Assembly: GCF_963678635.1 (NCBI RefSeq)
Contig: NC_087070.1
Location: 35,777,109-35,841,108 of the forward strand
Origin: Symsagittifera roscoffensis
Lineage: Eukaryota > Xenacoelomorpha > Acoela > Convolutidae
Reading direction: 5' to 3'
DNA: 64,000 nt
Shown here in pieces: positions 1-11,610 of this stretch (positions within the stretch are counted from its first letter, which is position 1; each line of letters begins with the position of its first letter). A program made the translations under genes and the position numbers. The notes beneath the pieces are model-generated. The model saw only the letters and a program-made list of their open reading frames with translations. It did no database searches and had not been told where the DNA came from.

Positions 1-51
1 CTCCCCGGACAAAAATATCCATCGACGTCCCCGTCGATCGCATACCGGGTA

Positions 52-828
52 TCAAGTCGAGGTTAGAAGCTGGATGAGTAGTTGTCCTTCCTGGGCCGCC
101 CAGGAAGGATCATATCGTTCGGTCTTGATGTATTTCATGCTTTCACGATCTACGTCTTGAATCGTGACGCTGGTCTCCTCTGGGTCCGACGTCATTTCGT
201 TCAGCCATTCCAAGACACGCAGGTTCGTCAAGTCTTGTTCAAATGACTGCTGTTGCTCGTCGTCGAATTCTACCTCGGGTTTCGACCGGTCGTCGACCCA
301 CACATCGTCGTGATCATCGACTATGTCAATGTCTTGTGACACAGTTATTTCTTCTAGCCCCACCACTTCTTCCACTATCTTCTTCAGATCTATCCTATCC
401 ACTACAAAGTCGTCACCGTAAGTATTATATTTCTTTCTTGGTCTTGTCCCGTCCTTCTGACGAGTCTGTATCGTGAACGGAAGATCCGGTTCCAGATTCT
501 TGGGAATCTCTATCTGTTCGGGATCCTGCCAATCCTCCTCTGAGTAGGGTAAGGTTTCATCGTCCGCTTCGATCACCTCGTTTGGATCCCGGTTCAGCGG
601 TGAATCCGTTCCTTCCTCCACGACTTCGTTTCCATCGTTCTTCTCCCTGGTGCCCTTCTCGTTGACCAAACAAGCAGGATCCATCATTAGATAATCCCCT
701 TCTTCCATGTCTGCAGGTATACACCAGTCTTCTGTCGATGGATTGTGTGGTTTGATGTTCTCATAGTGGGCGGCTCGGCCAGTACTCAGTCTATAAAAGC
801 GTCCCTCCTGGTGCACCTCTGTAATCAT
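52..828 (-). pseudogene. distal block of the Gypsy fossil, after integrase
   Basis: Open block of about 258 codons just after the integrase part and overlapping it by a few bases. It is acidic and low in hydrophobic stretches and shows no membrane segment, so it does not look like an envelope protein. No family recognised. It could be the integrase C-terminal tail or an element-specific accessory region. Confidence 0.55.
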
Positions 829-1880
829 GAAGGGTCCCTTCCACTTTTTAGGAGCTTTTTCGTCCCTTTCGGTGGTATAACGTTCTGAAATACCCAGACG
901 TAGTCTCCCACCGAAAAAGCTTTTGCACCAGCTGCTTTCTTGTCAAAATTTTTCCTCTGCCTTGCCTGTGCTTGCTGAGTATTTCGTCTACACAAATCGT
1001 TCAACTCCTGTTGGCGTCTGATCACATCCCTCACGTAGACCTGTGGAGACGTTTCTCTTCCCTCATACTCTGGGTAGAAGAAGGTTAAGGGTAAAGACTT
1101 CTCGTGTTCAGTTAGCATCATGTGTGGACTGACTCCGGTGGTGGAGTGTTGCGTGCTGTTATATGCTCCCATCACCTGCGGAAGGTATCTGTCCCAATCG
1201 GTCATGTACCTGGAACAATATACTCTCAGCATCGACACTAAAGTCCTATTCTGTCTTTCGACTAAGCCATTCGTCTGGGGATGGTATGTCGTGGAGTGAG
1301 CCTGAGCAACCTGTGAGCGTCTCATAAGCTCTTTCGTAAACTCTCCTACGAAAGCTGTTCCATTATCTGATTGAAACGTCATTGGACAACCAGGTCTCGC
1401 TATCCACGTATTGATCAGGTGGTCGCATGTCTCTTCCGCCGAGGCAGTTATGCAGGGCACGGCCTCTGCATATTTCGTAAAATGATCTATCATGACCAAC
1501 ACCTGATTATAACCACTGTCTGTCATGCATATCTTTTGGTGATCTATCTGCACCACCTCATTGAATTCAGACGACTCGATCGATTGTAAAGGAAATCGAA
1601 ACTTCCTTGGATCCTTGACCTGTTGGCATGACAGACATGCTGTTACCCACTTCTCGCATGCCTTTTTCATCCCAGACCACTCAAAGCGCTTCAGGATCCT
1701 CTGATATACTTTGTCGATCCCCTGATGGCCCATCTGATCATGTGACCTGAATACTAGTTCTGTCTGATAGAGTTGCGGTAACACTATCGCGTTATACTTG
1801 TATAGGACTCTGTCTTCCTCTCTTCTTTTGCACGCCACAATCCCGTCCTTGTTCAAATATAATCTCCATTCCTTCTGCAT
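825..1880 (-). pseudogene. integrase part of the Gypsy fossil
   Basis: Seen: an HHCC zinc-binding module near the N-terminus (H-x-H spacing, then CLSCQQ), followed by a DDE-type core with the segments QIDHQ, SDNGTAF and YHPQTNGLVERQNRTL, and a C-terminal region containing VGDYVWV typical of the Gypsy integrase tail. In the family this enzyme inserts the DNA copy into the host chromosome. This is the clearest diagnostic part of the element. Confidence 0.9.
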
Positions 1881-1891
1881 GAAGTACTGTC

Positions 1892-2916
1892 TCAGTATGC
1901 GATAACTTCCTCGAGGTCCCCTTTATCCGGAGAACCATTCTCGATCCACCTTTTCAGGTTGCTTGTCATGCGATCATTTCTCTGCGCCCTTAGAAGATCC
2001 GAGAGTATGTATCTCGCCTTTAAGTACGTCTTCTTGACCCTCATCTGACTATTCAGCTCGTTGGGCTGGTGTGTGTCTTCTTCCACCTTAACGCACCAAA
2101 TCTTCGCCAACGGCTGTGTTTCTTGTTTAAACGGCTGAAGATCAGTCCTGACTACTTCTTTCTGCGGCAACAGACTTATCGAACGTTTCGATACCGCTAT
2201 TGTCTCCAAATCATCCGCTGCGTTGTCAAAGACTCTTTCGCTTGGTATAAGGTAGCGATCGCTGTCAGGATCCTGGTACACCTCTCTGTCCAGATCCCTT
2301 GCCCGAGTTTCCACTAGTAGTGTGTGGATCGCTAGTTCGGACAGTTCTGATCCCGAGCTCGAGTTCCTGTCTGAATAGGTGTCCATTCCTGAGTTTCGGG
2401 ACTTGTCATCTGTTGAAGAGGTTGTGATGGAGTCTGCACGCTCCTCCAGATCATGCTGTGCTTTCTTTGCATCCATCTGAACTCCACGGACAAAACCTTG
2501 TTCTCTAGGTCCATTTCTCATCAGGAATTTTTTCATCTATCTCAGACTCCCCGGACAAACTTTCTTGTCCCGGGTGTTGATCTTGTGCTCGCTGGCTCTT
2601 CTCATCATTCGTCTCCCCGGACAAAACAATCTTGCAGCAGGTTTTGTTCTACCTTCTCTCCTTTTTTATCCTGGTCCACAAAGGTGACGGTTTTCCTTCG
2701 CGTACTGCTTCCCTGTTCTTTCCGTTCGTAAGAAGTACTGGTTAAAATCTCGTGGGGTATTGAGGATACTAGTTGCTGAACTATTGTCCTACAATCCCTC
2801 TCGTTTTCTTTGTGTTGTCGTCTGGACGACATGATCTTCACCTTCTCACTGACTGATAGCGATGCCACTGCTGCTGTCCACTCGGGGTCATCTCTGGTCA
2901 CTTCTCTTTCTAACAA
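1892..2916 (-). pseudogene. unrecognised open blocks between protease and integrase
   Basis: Open blocks on the minus strand inside the Gypsy fossil. They are charged and serine-rich (SSTDDKSRNSG, SSSGSELSEL) and match no pol domain I can recognise by eye. The end nearest the integrase resembles the linker before the integrase zinc module in this family. Assigned to the element by position and strand only. Confidence 0.5.
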
Positions 2917-3112
2917 TCCACCCGCAATTTTTCGAAATCTCCCTCACCTATTCTCCCTTTTACATGTTCTATCTCTGGCAAAACCAGTTTGTCAGATTAT
3001 AGTTTATATGACGAGGAGTGTTCCGGAAAGTTCGAGCAGCTTGATAAGCCGTCGTCCGTTTCGGATTTCATTGAAAACAATTTATGAATAGATTTTAATT
3101 CATTAATCTTCT

Positions 3113-3793
3113 TTAAAATTTTATCTTTATTGGCATGATAAGACAGTCTTTCACACTATGTTTCCTCAAGTTTTGTGTCTCCTCATAGTCGGTCCTCATC
3201 GGCAAAGCGTAACCAAGCTTTTTTCCACGCTGGATTGAAACCGTGGTGTCCAGTGTGTTCAATAACACACTGACACACAGTCCGTTTCGCGTTACCGAGA
3301 AGCTCCGGCCTAAAATCACCGATTTCTGACTATTTGGATTCGGTAATAAGCAAACCTGTTTACTATCACTTAACGAATTCAAATTTCTCATTCTAAAAAT
3401 TGCCACCACAGCTTGTCCTGGCTGTAGTTTTACTTTTCTATCTAAAAACATTGGTACCTTGTTTTCGTCTGTTATTATCCTATTAATTGGTTTCTTAACA
3501 TACTTGCGGTCCGGGTTTCTAATCCGTATCAGACCGTTGTTCAAGTCAATCATCACGTCAAAATTCCGGACAAAATCTCTGCCCAAGATGAATTGGTCGG
3601 CGTCGTCTAAATTCTCTACTACCAGGAAGCTCATCCATAGATCTCGTCCTCCCATGTGGAGAACTGTTATCGGCGTTCTTCCGGCTACGTAAATCGCTCC
3701 TCGATTGGCGGCGGCCAGTCGGAGATTTGTTGGAATAAGATCTTCCCTCGTGAAGCCCATTCTTTCCCAAGTTTTTATCGGCATCACACTCAC
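3113..3793 (-). pseudogene. aspartic protease part of the Gypsy fossil
   Basis: Minus-strand block after gag. It contains FILGRDFVRNFDVMID, which matches the ILG(R/A)DFL flap-side motif of retroviral-type aspartic proteases, followed by a basic, proline-poor linker. The position between the gag zinc knuckles and integrase fits Gypsy order. In the family the protease cuts the Gag-Pol polyprotein. Confidence 0.7.
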
Positions 3794-3799
3794 TACCGC

Positions 3800-5446
3800 T
3801 CATGTGTCCAGAAGCCCTGTGACTCCGATTTTCCTTCCGTTGGTGTCGAGCAGATGTGCGGTCCCATCTGCTTCATACCCAATGTGTATTGCATCTTGTT
3901 CCATCATGGCGTCATGGCCTATCCTGCGGACTTTGAGTTCCTCCTCACCCAAATAGATCTGCCCCATTTGGTCACTATCTGTTGTTACATAAGTCCTAGT
4001 GTAGATACTGATTCCATCCACGTTCAGCGTCACTTGATACGTCCCATAGACCTCCAGGTAGCGTCCATGAAGTTTCTTCATGCGAGCGCCACCCGTTGTT
4101 AGTAGTGCTCGCACAGCTCTCGACTCAGTGCGTGGCTCCACCTGCCTCAGATAATCTGCATATGTGACCAAATGCATCAAAGTGAACTCGGATGGTTCAC
4201 TCAGATTTCTGATTACCTGATGTCCGGCCACTGAGATTATCGACTGTATCTTGCTTCCTTGTGGCACCATGCCGAACCTCTGACCGGAGATCACATTAAG
4301 TTTCATGCTCAAACTGCTTGGTGCTTTAGTCTCCTCGACCTCCGTTGCTTCGAAGGTGTTCAGTTGCTCCTGTAGTTTCTCATTCTCCAGTTCGAGTTTC
4401 ACTTTTTGTTTGATCTCTTTCGTCACCAGTTCCTGCTGTACTCTATTTAGAGCATCCCTCGCGGCTGTCCTATGATCAATCTTGAAGTCATCGGCCGCAG
4501 TTGCTGGTTCTGGTTCACGTGTCTCTTCAGTTACCGCTTGCATTTTCTTCGCCGCCAGCTCTTGAGGTTTGTCTTTTCTGCGTGCCTCCGCTTCACTCAA
4601 CAGGCGAGCCTTGCTGGCTTTCACTCCTGACAAAGCTTCTTCATGCCTTGGATGCTTGATGTCTGCCACTGCATCCCAGAATTGCGGACAGTCTGATTTA
4701 AAATGACCTTCCAAGTTGCAAAAGAAACAACTCGGGCCGAATTTTGCAATTACTCCTCTCATGAAATCCTCAGGGTCCAATTCTGATGCATTTTTGTCCT
4801 CGAGGCTAAAGCCTATTGCTTTCATGCCTTGTTTGTAAGTTGGGCATGCTGACACATGATGGTCCGTTGAACCGCAATTGGCACAAGAGCGTCTCTTGTC
4901 CATATCATCCCTCGGTTTGTACCAGTTGTTCCCTTGGTTTGCTGGTCCGTTGTTAAAATTGCCATAATTTTTCTTATAGTATCCAGATCTCGAAGGAGGT
5001 TTCAACAAAAGATATTCTTTTGACTTGAGTCTCAACTCCTCTGGTGTTGGCGCATTGGTTGATAGTGGTGTGTAATGCGTTGCCAGCATTGTCCGAAGTT
5101 CATCATTCTTCACACCATCAATGAATTTTGAGGCTACTGCCAGGTTCATCCTTCGGTTTGACTCATCCGGTTGGCTGCGTCTTCTCAGCATTTCCAAGTC
5201 ATCTAGAAACTTGTCTATCGTTTCATCCTCTCGTTGCCTCCGTTTCTCGAAGCGCATCATCGCCTGGTGCCCCTGCACCCCTGATCCAAAACAGTATAAC
5301 AAGATTTCGAAGATTTTCTCAGCTGTGTCACGCTGATATTGCTTCTTGGCCATGACACAGTTCAGGGCTGTCGCTTCCAAGTTAATGGTGAGCGCACTGC
5401 ATTCCTGTCTTTCCGACAAGTCCTCTTCCTCGAAATGCAGTTTCAT
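3800..5446 (-). pseudogene. gag nucleocapsid part of the Gypsy fossil
   Basis: Block of about 548 codons on the minus strand. The first third has the retrotransposon-gag pattern (FEKRRQREDETIDKFLDDLE). Two zinc knuckles follow: CANCGSTDHHVSAC and CFFCNLEGHFKSDC, both CX2CX4HX4C. After these come a coiled-coil-like charged stretch and the approach to the protease. The function in the family is particle assembly and RNA binding. Confidence 0.85.
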
Positions 5447-5488
5447 TACCTCTTTCCAGGTATCAATACAGCCATCAGATTCGTCTAT

Positions 5489-7286
5489 TTAGCATCTTGG
5501 TTTCTTGAAGACTCTTCTGGACTTCTCACTGCGTTCATTGGTTCTGGATAACCTTGTAAGGAATGTCTCCAAAGACCTGTTTAGGGGTTCAAAGGCTGTG
5601 GCCATTGCCGTAGCATCCCTTGAGTGTCCCGCCTGACTGTCCTCACACCTTGTCAAAGGCTCTGTATGCGGTATCCGTGCAATCCGAATCGCCGTGAGTG
5701 TTTCCCCCTTGGCCCACATGACTCCTCCCCGGGCTCGCATGTCCTCTGTTACCGGAATCACTTCTCCCAGTCGCATGTGTGCCTTGCGTTGGTCGTTCAT
5801 TAGAGGTCTGACTGTTCCCCGTTGAACTTGCTCTACTGTCCGGGCCCCATGTTCTATTACCCCTTGTGGCATAGCCTGTTGAACTGCCCCTGCCTCTAGT
5901 GGATCCATATGTGCTCCTCTTTTGATGGTAATTGAAGTTCACCTTCGGCTCCCTGCTGGGACCTCCCGAGTTCGGTTCCCCTTCTTTTGGTCCACTCTTG
6001 CTGCTTAGTAGCCCGTCCAACCTATCCATGATAGCCTGAGTTCGCCTCTCCATCATCGCGTCTATCTTTGTGTCAAGAGTCCCAAGAGACTGCTCCTGCT
6101 GAATTCTTAACTTCTCCATGTCGTCTCTTAAGCGTAACTCTCTCTGTTCCGCTTCTCTTGTCATTCGCGACAAGTTCTTCGCTATATGCTCGTCCGCTCT
6201 TTCTTTCAAGCGTTTTTCGCTCCAACCAACTTCTTGTCTATTGCGGTTTATTTCTTCCCGCAGACTTTCTCTTTCAATGTGAACTGCTCTTTCTGGTTCA
6301 CTCATTCTTATGGACATCTGTTCATTTTGTTCTCCTAAACTGTCCACTATGTTGTTCAAGGCTTCTTCTAGTGCTGCCCCGTTATCCACGAGTGGCGTCA
6401 CTAATAGCGGTGTAACCCTGTCGGTCCCAGGTAGCTTCGTGCTGGTCGATATTCGGGCCTTGACTCCCTGCCTCGTCGTCTTTTCATTATCCACCTCAGG
6501 ACCCGCCAATATGTTGCCTAGCCCTCTGTTTCTACTCTCCCCAGTTTGCGGCTCTGAATTTGTCATAATCGCGAAGCCTCTCGAACGGCCCGGTGTGTTT
6601 ACCTCTTTGCTTATCGTTCTCACCACACCAAATTTGTCCATGGTTCCAGTCTCTCTTTCGACGTATGCCTCATTCTCCTGGGTCGAACTATTGAGGCTGA
6701 CTTGAGACCCAAAGTCCACTTGCTCTTCTTCGTCGTCCTCCTCCTTCTGGGATTCACCTTAATTTCCTGTGCCCACTCCCATGGTGAATGGAAAGATGTT
6801 TCCTAAGGTGTTCTTCATTCTTTCTGAGAACGATGATGACGTTGTTTGTTTCTCAGTCCCGCCTGCCATCATAGTGTTGTCTGTTGGAGATCTTCTAGTT
6901 GCCGCTATTTCAGTTGAGATGTCGGACAGTTCCGACATCTCTTCTCGATCCAATGTCCCGGTGGAAGTGGCAAAATCATGGCCTTGTTCTACCGGAGTAG
7001 ATTCACTCGCCAGCCTTCTGCCTCTCCGTTCCAGTCCATGTACTTGCTGGTTGTCATTTTTGGCCTGGTCCGTATTGACCTCCACTTCTAACATTTCTTG
7101 TCTCTCTTCTGAGGTCTTCTGACTCCTCGTTTCAACCATTCTGCCTGGAACCGTCTCCCCTTTGTCGGTCCGGGCTCGTCTGATCCAATCCACAAAAGGG
7201 TCGGTCATTGTTTTTCTTTGCTTTTTAGGTATGAATTTCCTAGAGCTATTACCTCGTTTAGGTATATTTGACTTGCCTAGACTCAT
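5489..7286 (-). pseudogene. N-terminal gag-side blocks of the Gypsy fossil
   Basis: Minus-strand open blocks upstream of the zinc-knuckle block. They include a basic leader (PKKQRKTMTDP), a long charged heptad-like region likely to form a coiled coil, and a glycine/serine/arginine-rich tail. No capsid fold can be assigned by eye. They belong to the element by strand and continuity. An unusually long N-terminal region before the gag core is noteworthy for the family. Confidence 0.55.
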
Positions 7287-7290
7287 TCTT

Positions 7291-8100
7291 AATTTGTCAC
7301 TTCTTAATGCCTATACACTTAATTCGATTGCTACTGACCTTATAGTTTGACTACCAATAATAATGACACAACACAATATATTTCAGAAGATTCTGTAAAA
7401 TAGTGACCACGAATCCCCGTATGCTATCAGAGTACAGTTTGTATATAATATATTCACACTAACCGATTATCGGTCGTAAGATTTGAGAACTAGCACAATA
7501 TGATGTTATCAGTCATTTTAAAAGATAGTGTACTCACTACCCAATCAAGCACAGTTTATGTAGATTTGCAGTTTATGCAGTTTATGCAGTATATGGAGAA
7601 ATCAAAAACAAAAAGAAAAAATATAATATATAATGACAGAATATGAATACCTCTATGAAAAAAAAACGTATGTGTATTGTACTTTTAGTCGGTCGCAGTA
7701 CAATAGTCGACCTTGTTTTTTTTTTTAAAGAAAAAGCTTTCCCTGCTTGGTGCTGCATCAAACAGACAAAACTTTCAAGGCAGTAATTTTCTCAAGTGGG
7801 CGTCTATTGCACCCACCGAGTACTGTGTTACCTATCTGCCTTCGGACTTCCCGAGCTAGACCTACTACAATCCTCAGGGCAGTCATTTTTCACAAAAACG
7901 TATTGGGTTTCAATCCACACCAATGAATTACGTTCTTTTTAGTTTAGACTTAGTGTCGCGAATATCCGAGTTCGGACCTGTTTTGTTTTGGTCTGGTTTT
8001 TATTGAAAGGCAAGTTACCAGTGCAGTCACTGATTCCTAGCCTGTCTGCTAATAACCTAATACCTCTCACTTTAGTCTTTCTTCCGTTTACCTAAGTCCT
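7291..8100. other. AT-rich untranslated leader side of the Gypsy fossil
   Basis: About 0.8 kb with no coding sequence supported on either strand. It holds short A/T runs and a tripled 'gcagttt' motif near 7567-7590. By position it should be the 5' untranslated leader or LTR of the minus-strand element. No primer-binding site could be identified with confidence. Confidence 0.35.
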
Positions 8101-8109
8101 TTAATAAAA

Positions 8110-8310
8110 TATTACCCCTCCGGATTGGAAAAAATAGGACCCTTCCGGACTCACAAAATTTAGTCCCCTCCGGATTGGGACCCATCTGAGTTAGTAAATA
8201 TAAGACCCCTCCGGATTGGGACCCCTCCGAATTAGCAAATATAAGACCCCTCCTAATTCGGAAAAAAAATATTTTTTTGACCCCTCCGGATTGGGAGCCC
8301 TCTGGTTTTG
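8110..8310. repeat. short tandem repeats carrying CCCCTCCGGATTG
   Basis: Two adjacent units of about 48 bp (from about 8164 and about 8212) share the order CCCCTCCGGATTGGGACC, then a GA-TTAG stretch, then AAATATAAGA. Partial units flank them on both sides. An apparent 101-codon minus-strand reading frame here is a by-product of the repeat and not a gene. Confidence 0.75.
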
Positions 8311-10845
8311 TAAAAGTAGCTTTTCGGAGATTTCCTTCTTTCAACCTATACCCCTCCGGATACGTTCTCCGATGCAATTTTGCTTTTTCAATTAACTAGG
8401 AAGGGTATGTAATGCTTTCCTAGACCCTTCCGGATTGAAGTTAAGCCTCTTATTTGACAATTCACGCTAACGGTGAAGGGTCTTATCGCTAGCCTAACTT
8501 CGGCTCGATTAAGGTTTTCCTGGACCTTTAGCCTTCCCTTTTCGTCTAGAACAGCCTAAAGTTACTTTATTCAACCGCTATTACCTTTTGGTAGGGGTGT
8601 AAGGGCTTTTTTTTAAAAAAATTTATAAAACGTGAACGGTCTACCCTCCCAAATTGGTGAATTTGCTAAAAACAATCTCAAAAACTTTTCACGCTTATTT
8701 TTTCGAATAATTTTTGTTCCTATTGGTAAGCTCAGCTAATTTCTGATCTATTGATACAAAGATCAACTCGATATGCCCAGTAGTTCCAAAGTTATTAACC
8801 AAAACGTCTTTTTTCTAAAGTCAAAAAATTTGTCTCTTATAGGTTCCGCCTAACTCTTTCCGCAATTCTGTTCTTTTCGACCTGAAAATTATTGATCCGA
8901 GCTCAAAAGGCCTACACTCGTCTAGTTTGATGCAAAAAACCCGATCTAAAACGCTTTAGTTGAAAAAATTTGAGAAAAACTATGCTACCTGTACCCCTCC
9001 GGATTGATGAATCCACCAAATCAAACACGTTAAGTTCGATTTCTCTGCGACCCGGAAGGCTTTCGGGAAGCGGGTTTTAAAAATTGTAGATTCACTAGTG
9101 GAAGTTGTCCGAACAATTATTTTTACTGTTCTAACTCAAAAATTTTAAAAAATTTTCTGAATTTATAGTGTTTCGTTTTCTCAAAAATCACGAAAATTCG
9201 GTTTTTGGTTCCAAAATAGTTCCAACCACTTCCCAACTAAACTTAACCGGTTCTATCTATTATGGTAGTGCAGTTACGATGTAACACACTACTTTAGCGC
9301 TTTTTTCCGTTTCAAAAAATATCGATATCTCAAAAATCGCGACTTGTGGGGTATTCAAAATATCGCTATTTTGACCCTAAAAACCGGTCTGCTTTCTGTG
9401 TTTTTCACTGAAAAACGATATAGCAGTATTAATATAGGCTATACAAGTAATATTATTTTTAATACTATACCCCTACGGGTTTGTTCAATATCCGAATCAA
9501 GGTGCTTAACTCGGATATTCGCAGTTCGGTGAAGGGTCACTACAGTGCAGCACTGTCGAGCCCCCCACAGATTACTATCTTACTTTTTGTACCAAAAGGG
9601 ATACAAAACTGGTTAACGATACCCAACAGTCGATTGTTGTTGTCGTTGAGCCTCTTCTTGATGCTCCTTGTACTGCTTGCCGGATCAGTCGTCTCCCAAG
9701 ACCCCTCCGGATTGAGCGCAAATCAGCTGACCCTTCCGGATTGAACGCAATTTATCATTAACGTGCTTAAATGCTCAAATAACCCTACAGTACAAGCCTC
9801 ACAAATGGGCTACAAAATTGATCGTAACAATCCTGACTGATATAAATGCCTGTAAGAACAATATATCTATCAACAACAAACGGGAGGGTCGGATCACATC
9901 TTGTCTGGGGGGATGATTTCTACTGATTTTTTACTTTTGTACTGTTTTTGGTTTTTTCGGTTATTATTTTATGTTTTTTGTTTTTCTTGGGTACTATACT
10001 ACTTTTTGTTTGGTTTTATATATATCTTTAAGTGTTTTTGGTCACAAATCCCTCAGCGAACGACGGGACCGCGAATCCCCCCAACCTTCCTGGTTCGTGA
10101 ATTTTCGGTCTTAACTAGGTTAAAAAGCTATTCACGGTAATCCGGAAGGCTTCCGCGTTCCGAACTACCCTTCCGCCCCGGCGGTTTAGGCCTATTAAGG
10201 GCGTTAATGTGAGCATCCGCTCGGCCCGGAGTGCTCGTTAACGGTTCTGCCGGTCATGATGTTAAAAAAAGAATAACACCCAGGAGCGCCATAAAAACAT
10301 CTATGTAACATTCGCCCGGAAGATACATATCGACGGAAACTAAAACTAAGTCCTAAGACGACTGGCTAACGTCTAAACAGAGCTTTTCTTGTTTTTAACC
10401 GACTCTACCAAGCCAGTATTTTCGGTGGTCTTTCTAACATCGGGTCGACAAAAAAACATTACTGTTTCGGCTTCGGTCAAAACACTCAAATTAACTTAAT
10501 TACATGCAGAAGTAGTGAGCTCATGGCTGGGTCTCAGTATCTCCAGACCACGAGATCACTCCTAAAATCAGGGCTACTACTACTTATTGAATTATTATTG
10601 TTTTTGTTCAGTAGTTAAAAATCATCATCTCCATCGAAGATGGATCAACAGTTTCCCCCAACTCCTAGCTTCTCATCCTAGCAAAATGAATTCAGATGTT
10701 AATTAAATTCAACTCAGGACATGACAGGGAAGCTAAAAATTATATAAGTTAATAAAAGTTCCAGTCCGGAGACCCCTCCGGATTCCTGAATCCGGGGAAA
10801 TAAGGCCCTTATTCTCCTTCCGGAAGGCTGGTTTTCCACCCTTCA
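8311..10845. other. noncoding region with dispersed CCTCCGGATTG motifs, possible LTR/leader
   Basis: No gene supported. CCCCTCCGGATTG or CCCTTCCGGATTG recurs near 8347, 8426, 8995, 9701, 9725 and 10772, and GGTGAAGGGT occurs near 8470 and 9531 with its reverse complement near 10839. The sharing of motifs with 8110-8310 suggests one element-derived unit reaching about 10.8 kb, most simply the LTR/leader of the Gypsy fossil to the left. The 9.9-10.0 kb part is T-rich. Confidence 0.35.
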
Positions 10846-10846
10846 C

Positions 10847-10895
10847 CGTTGTTTGCAACGGCCTTGCAACTATTGCAGCGACACAATAGTTGCAA
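10847..10895. repeat. two adjacent short hairpins
   Basis: A perfect 12-bp stem is seen: TTGCAACTATTG at 10864-10875 pairs with CAATAGTTGCAA at 10884-10895 across an 8-base loop. A smaller CCGTTG...CAACGG hairpin lies immediately to the left. Possibly a transposon terminus or a transcript-end structure; function unknown. Confidence 0.6.
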
Positions 10896-11009
10896 CTCGG
10901 AGCGGTCTCTGCTACTTCTGCAATTCGTTGTTGTTTTTCAAGCACAAGTCTCGTTGTTCACGCTATCGCAACTAATGTTGTTGTGTTTTTCTTCCGGTTT
11001 TCTGCCAAA

Positions 11010-11269
11010 ATGGCCGTTTCTGACGTTTCTCAGAAATATGACGTCATTCTTCGAAAATTTAAAAATTTGAAACACCAGAATATTCTAGCCTTCACCGTTT
11101 GGCCAATCGTTCCAATAACGCTCTTATTCCTTCAAAATCGCCAATTCGGAAGGTTCGCTGCTAAAAACTCGAATCTGCTGGATCTGCATTTTAGTCCATT
11201 CTGGTCGAATGTCACAATTCTCGAGTTGCTTACTGATTTAGTTACTCCAATTCTTGAGTGTGCTGATAT
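11010..11269 (+). CDS. possible orphan first exon of an unknown gene
   Basis: An ATG in good context (AAAATGG) opens 86 codons beginning MAVSDVSQKYDVIL and ending LVTPILECAD, directly followed by a consensus donor, GTGAGT at 11270. It includes one hydrophobic stretch (AFTVWPIVPITLLFL, about residues 27-41). No downstream exon could be matched before the LINE fragment at 11.6 kb. It could be a gene cut off by later insertions or a chance frame. I do not recognise the product. Confidence 0.22.
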
Positions 11270-11610
11270 GTGAGTACCCAATTTAGTTTTCTCGTGTGTT
11301 TTATGATTGTTATGTTGAGGTAAGAAGAGTTTTAGGTTGATCCATCTGAAATGGATCAAAGTTCCATTGTCTAATAAAAAGTAACTGTGGAGATTGTTCC
11401 GACCCTGTTTTTAACGGCATTCGTGTATTTTGGGCATTTTGAGACCTAAGTATGCGGACGTTCTTGTTTTCTAGAGTGGGGGGTATTTTGGTAGTGGCCT
11501 TCAAGCTGTAACGGGTTTTTAGTCTCATGTCGCAAGCGAACCGAATTGGCTCCGACCTTTTTGAGGTAGAAAAACACGAGAGATAGTGTCCCTGACTCTT
11601 GAGCCAATGG

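Larger units (their letters stand above)
1..7290 (-). mobile_element. Gypsy-type LTR retrotransposon fossil, cut by the window edge
   Basis: Seen: a minus-strand run of long open blocks in the order gag-like, CCHC zinc knuckles, aspartic protease, integrase and a distal open block, which is the Gypsy/Metaviridae order. The left end lies outside the window, so only one end could carry an LTR here and no LTR pair can be compared for age. The element is broken: coding is spread over about nine open blocks, so roughly a handful of breaks, some of which could be frameshifting the family normally uses. Other pol parts were not recognised. The long surviving blocks suggest it is not very old. Its untranslated leader or LTR probably continues to the right of 7290. 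Confidence 0.85.

Noticed and set aside
7417-7440. A primer-binding site (CTATCAGAG) for the Gypsy fossil
   Set aside because: It resembles an initiator-tRNA site only on the plus strand, opposite to the element, so it is probably chance.
8072-8377. A 101-codon minus-strand protein
   Set aside because: The frame coincides with the CCTCCGGATTG tandem repeats and has repeat-driven composition.
10890-11273. A longer 127-codon version of the orphan exon
   Set aside because: The upstream part runs through the hairpin region and starts at no convincing ATG; only the part from 11010 looks gene-like.
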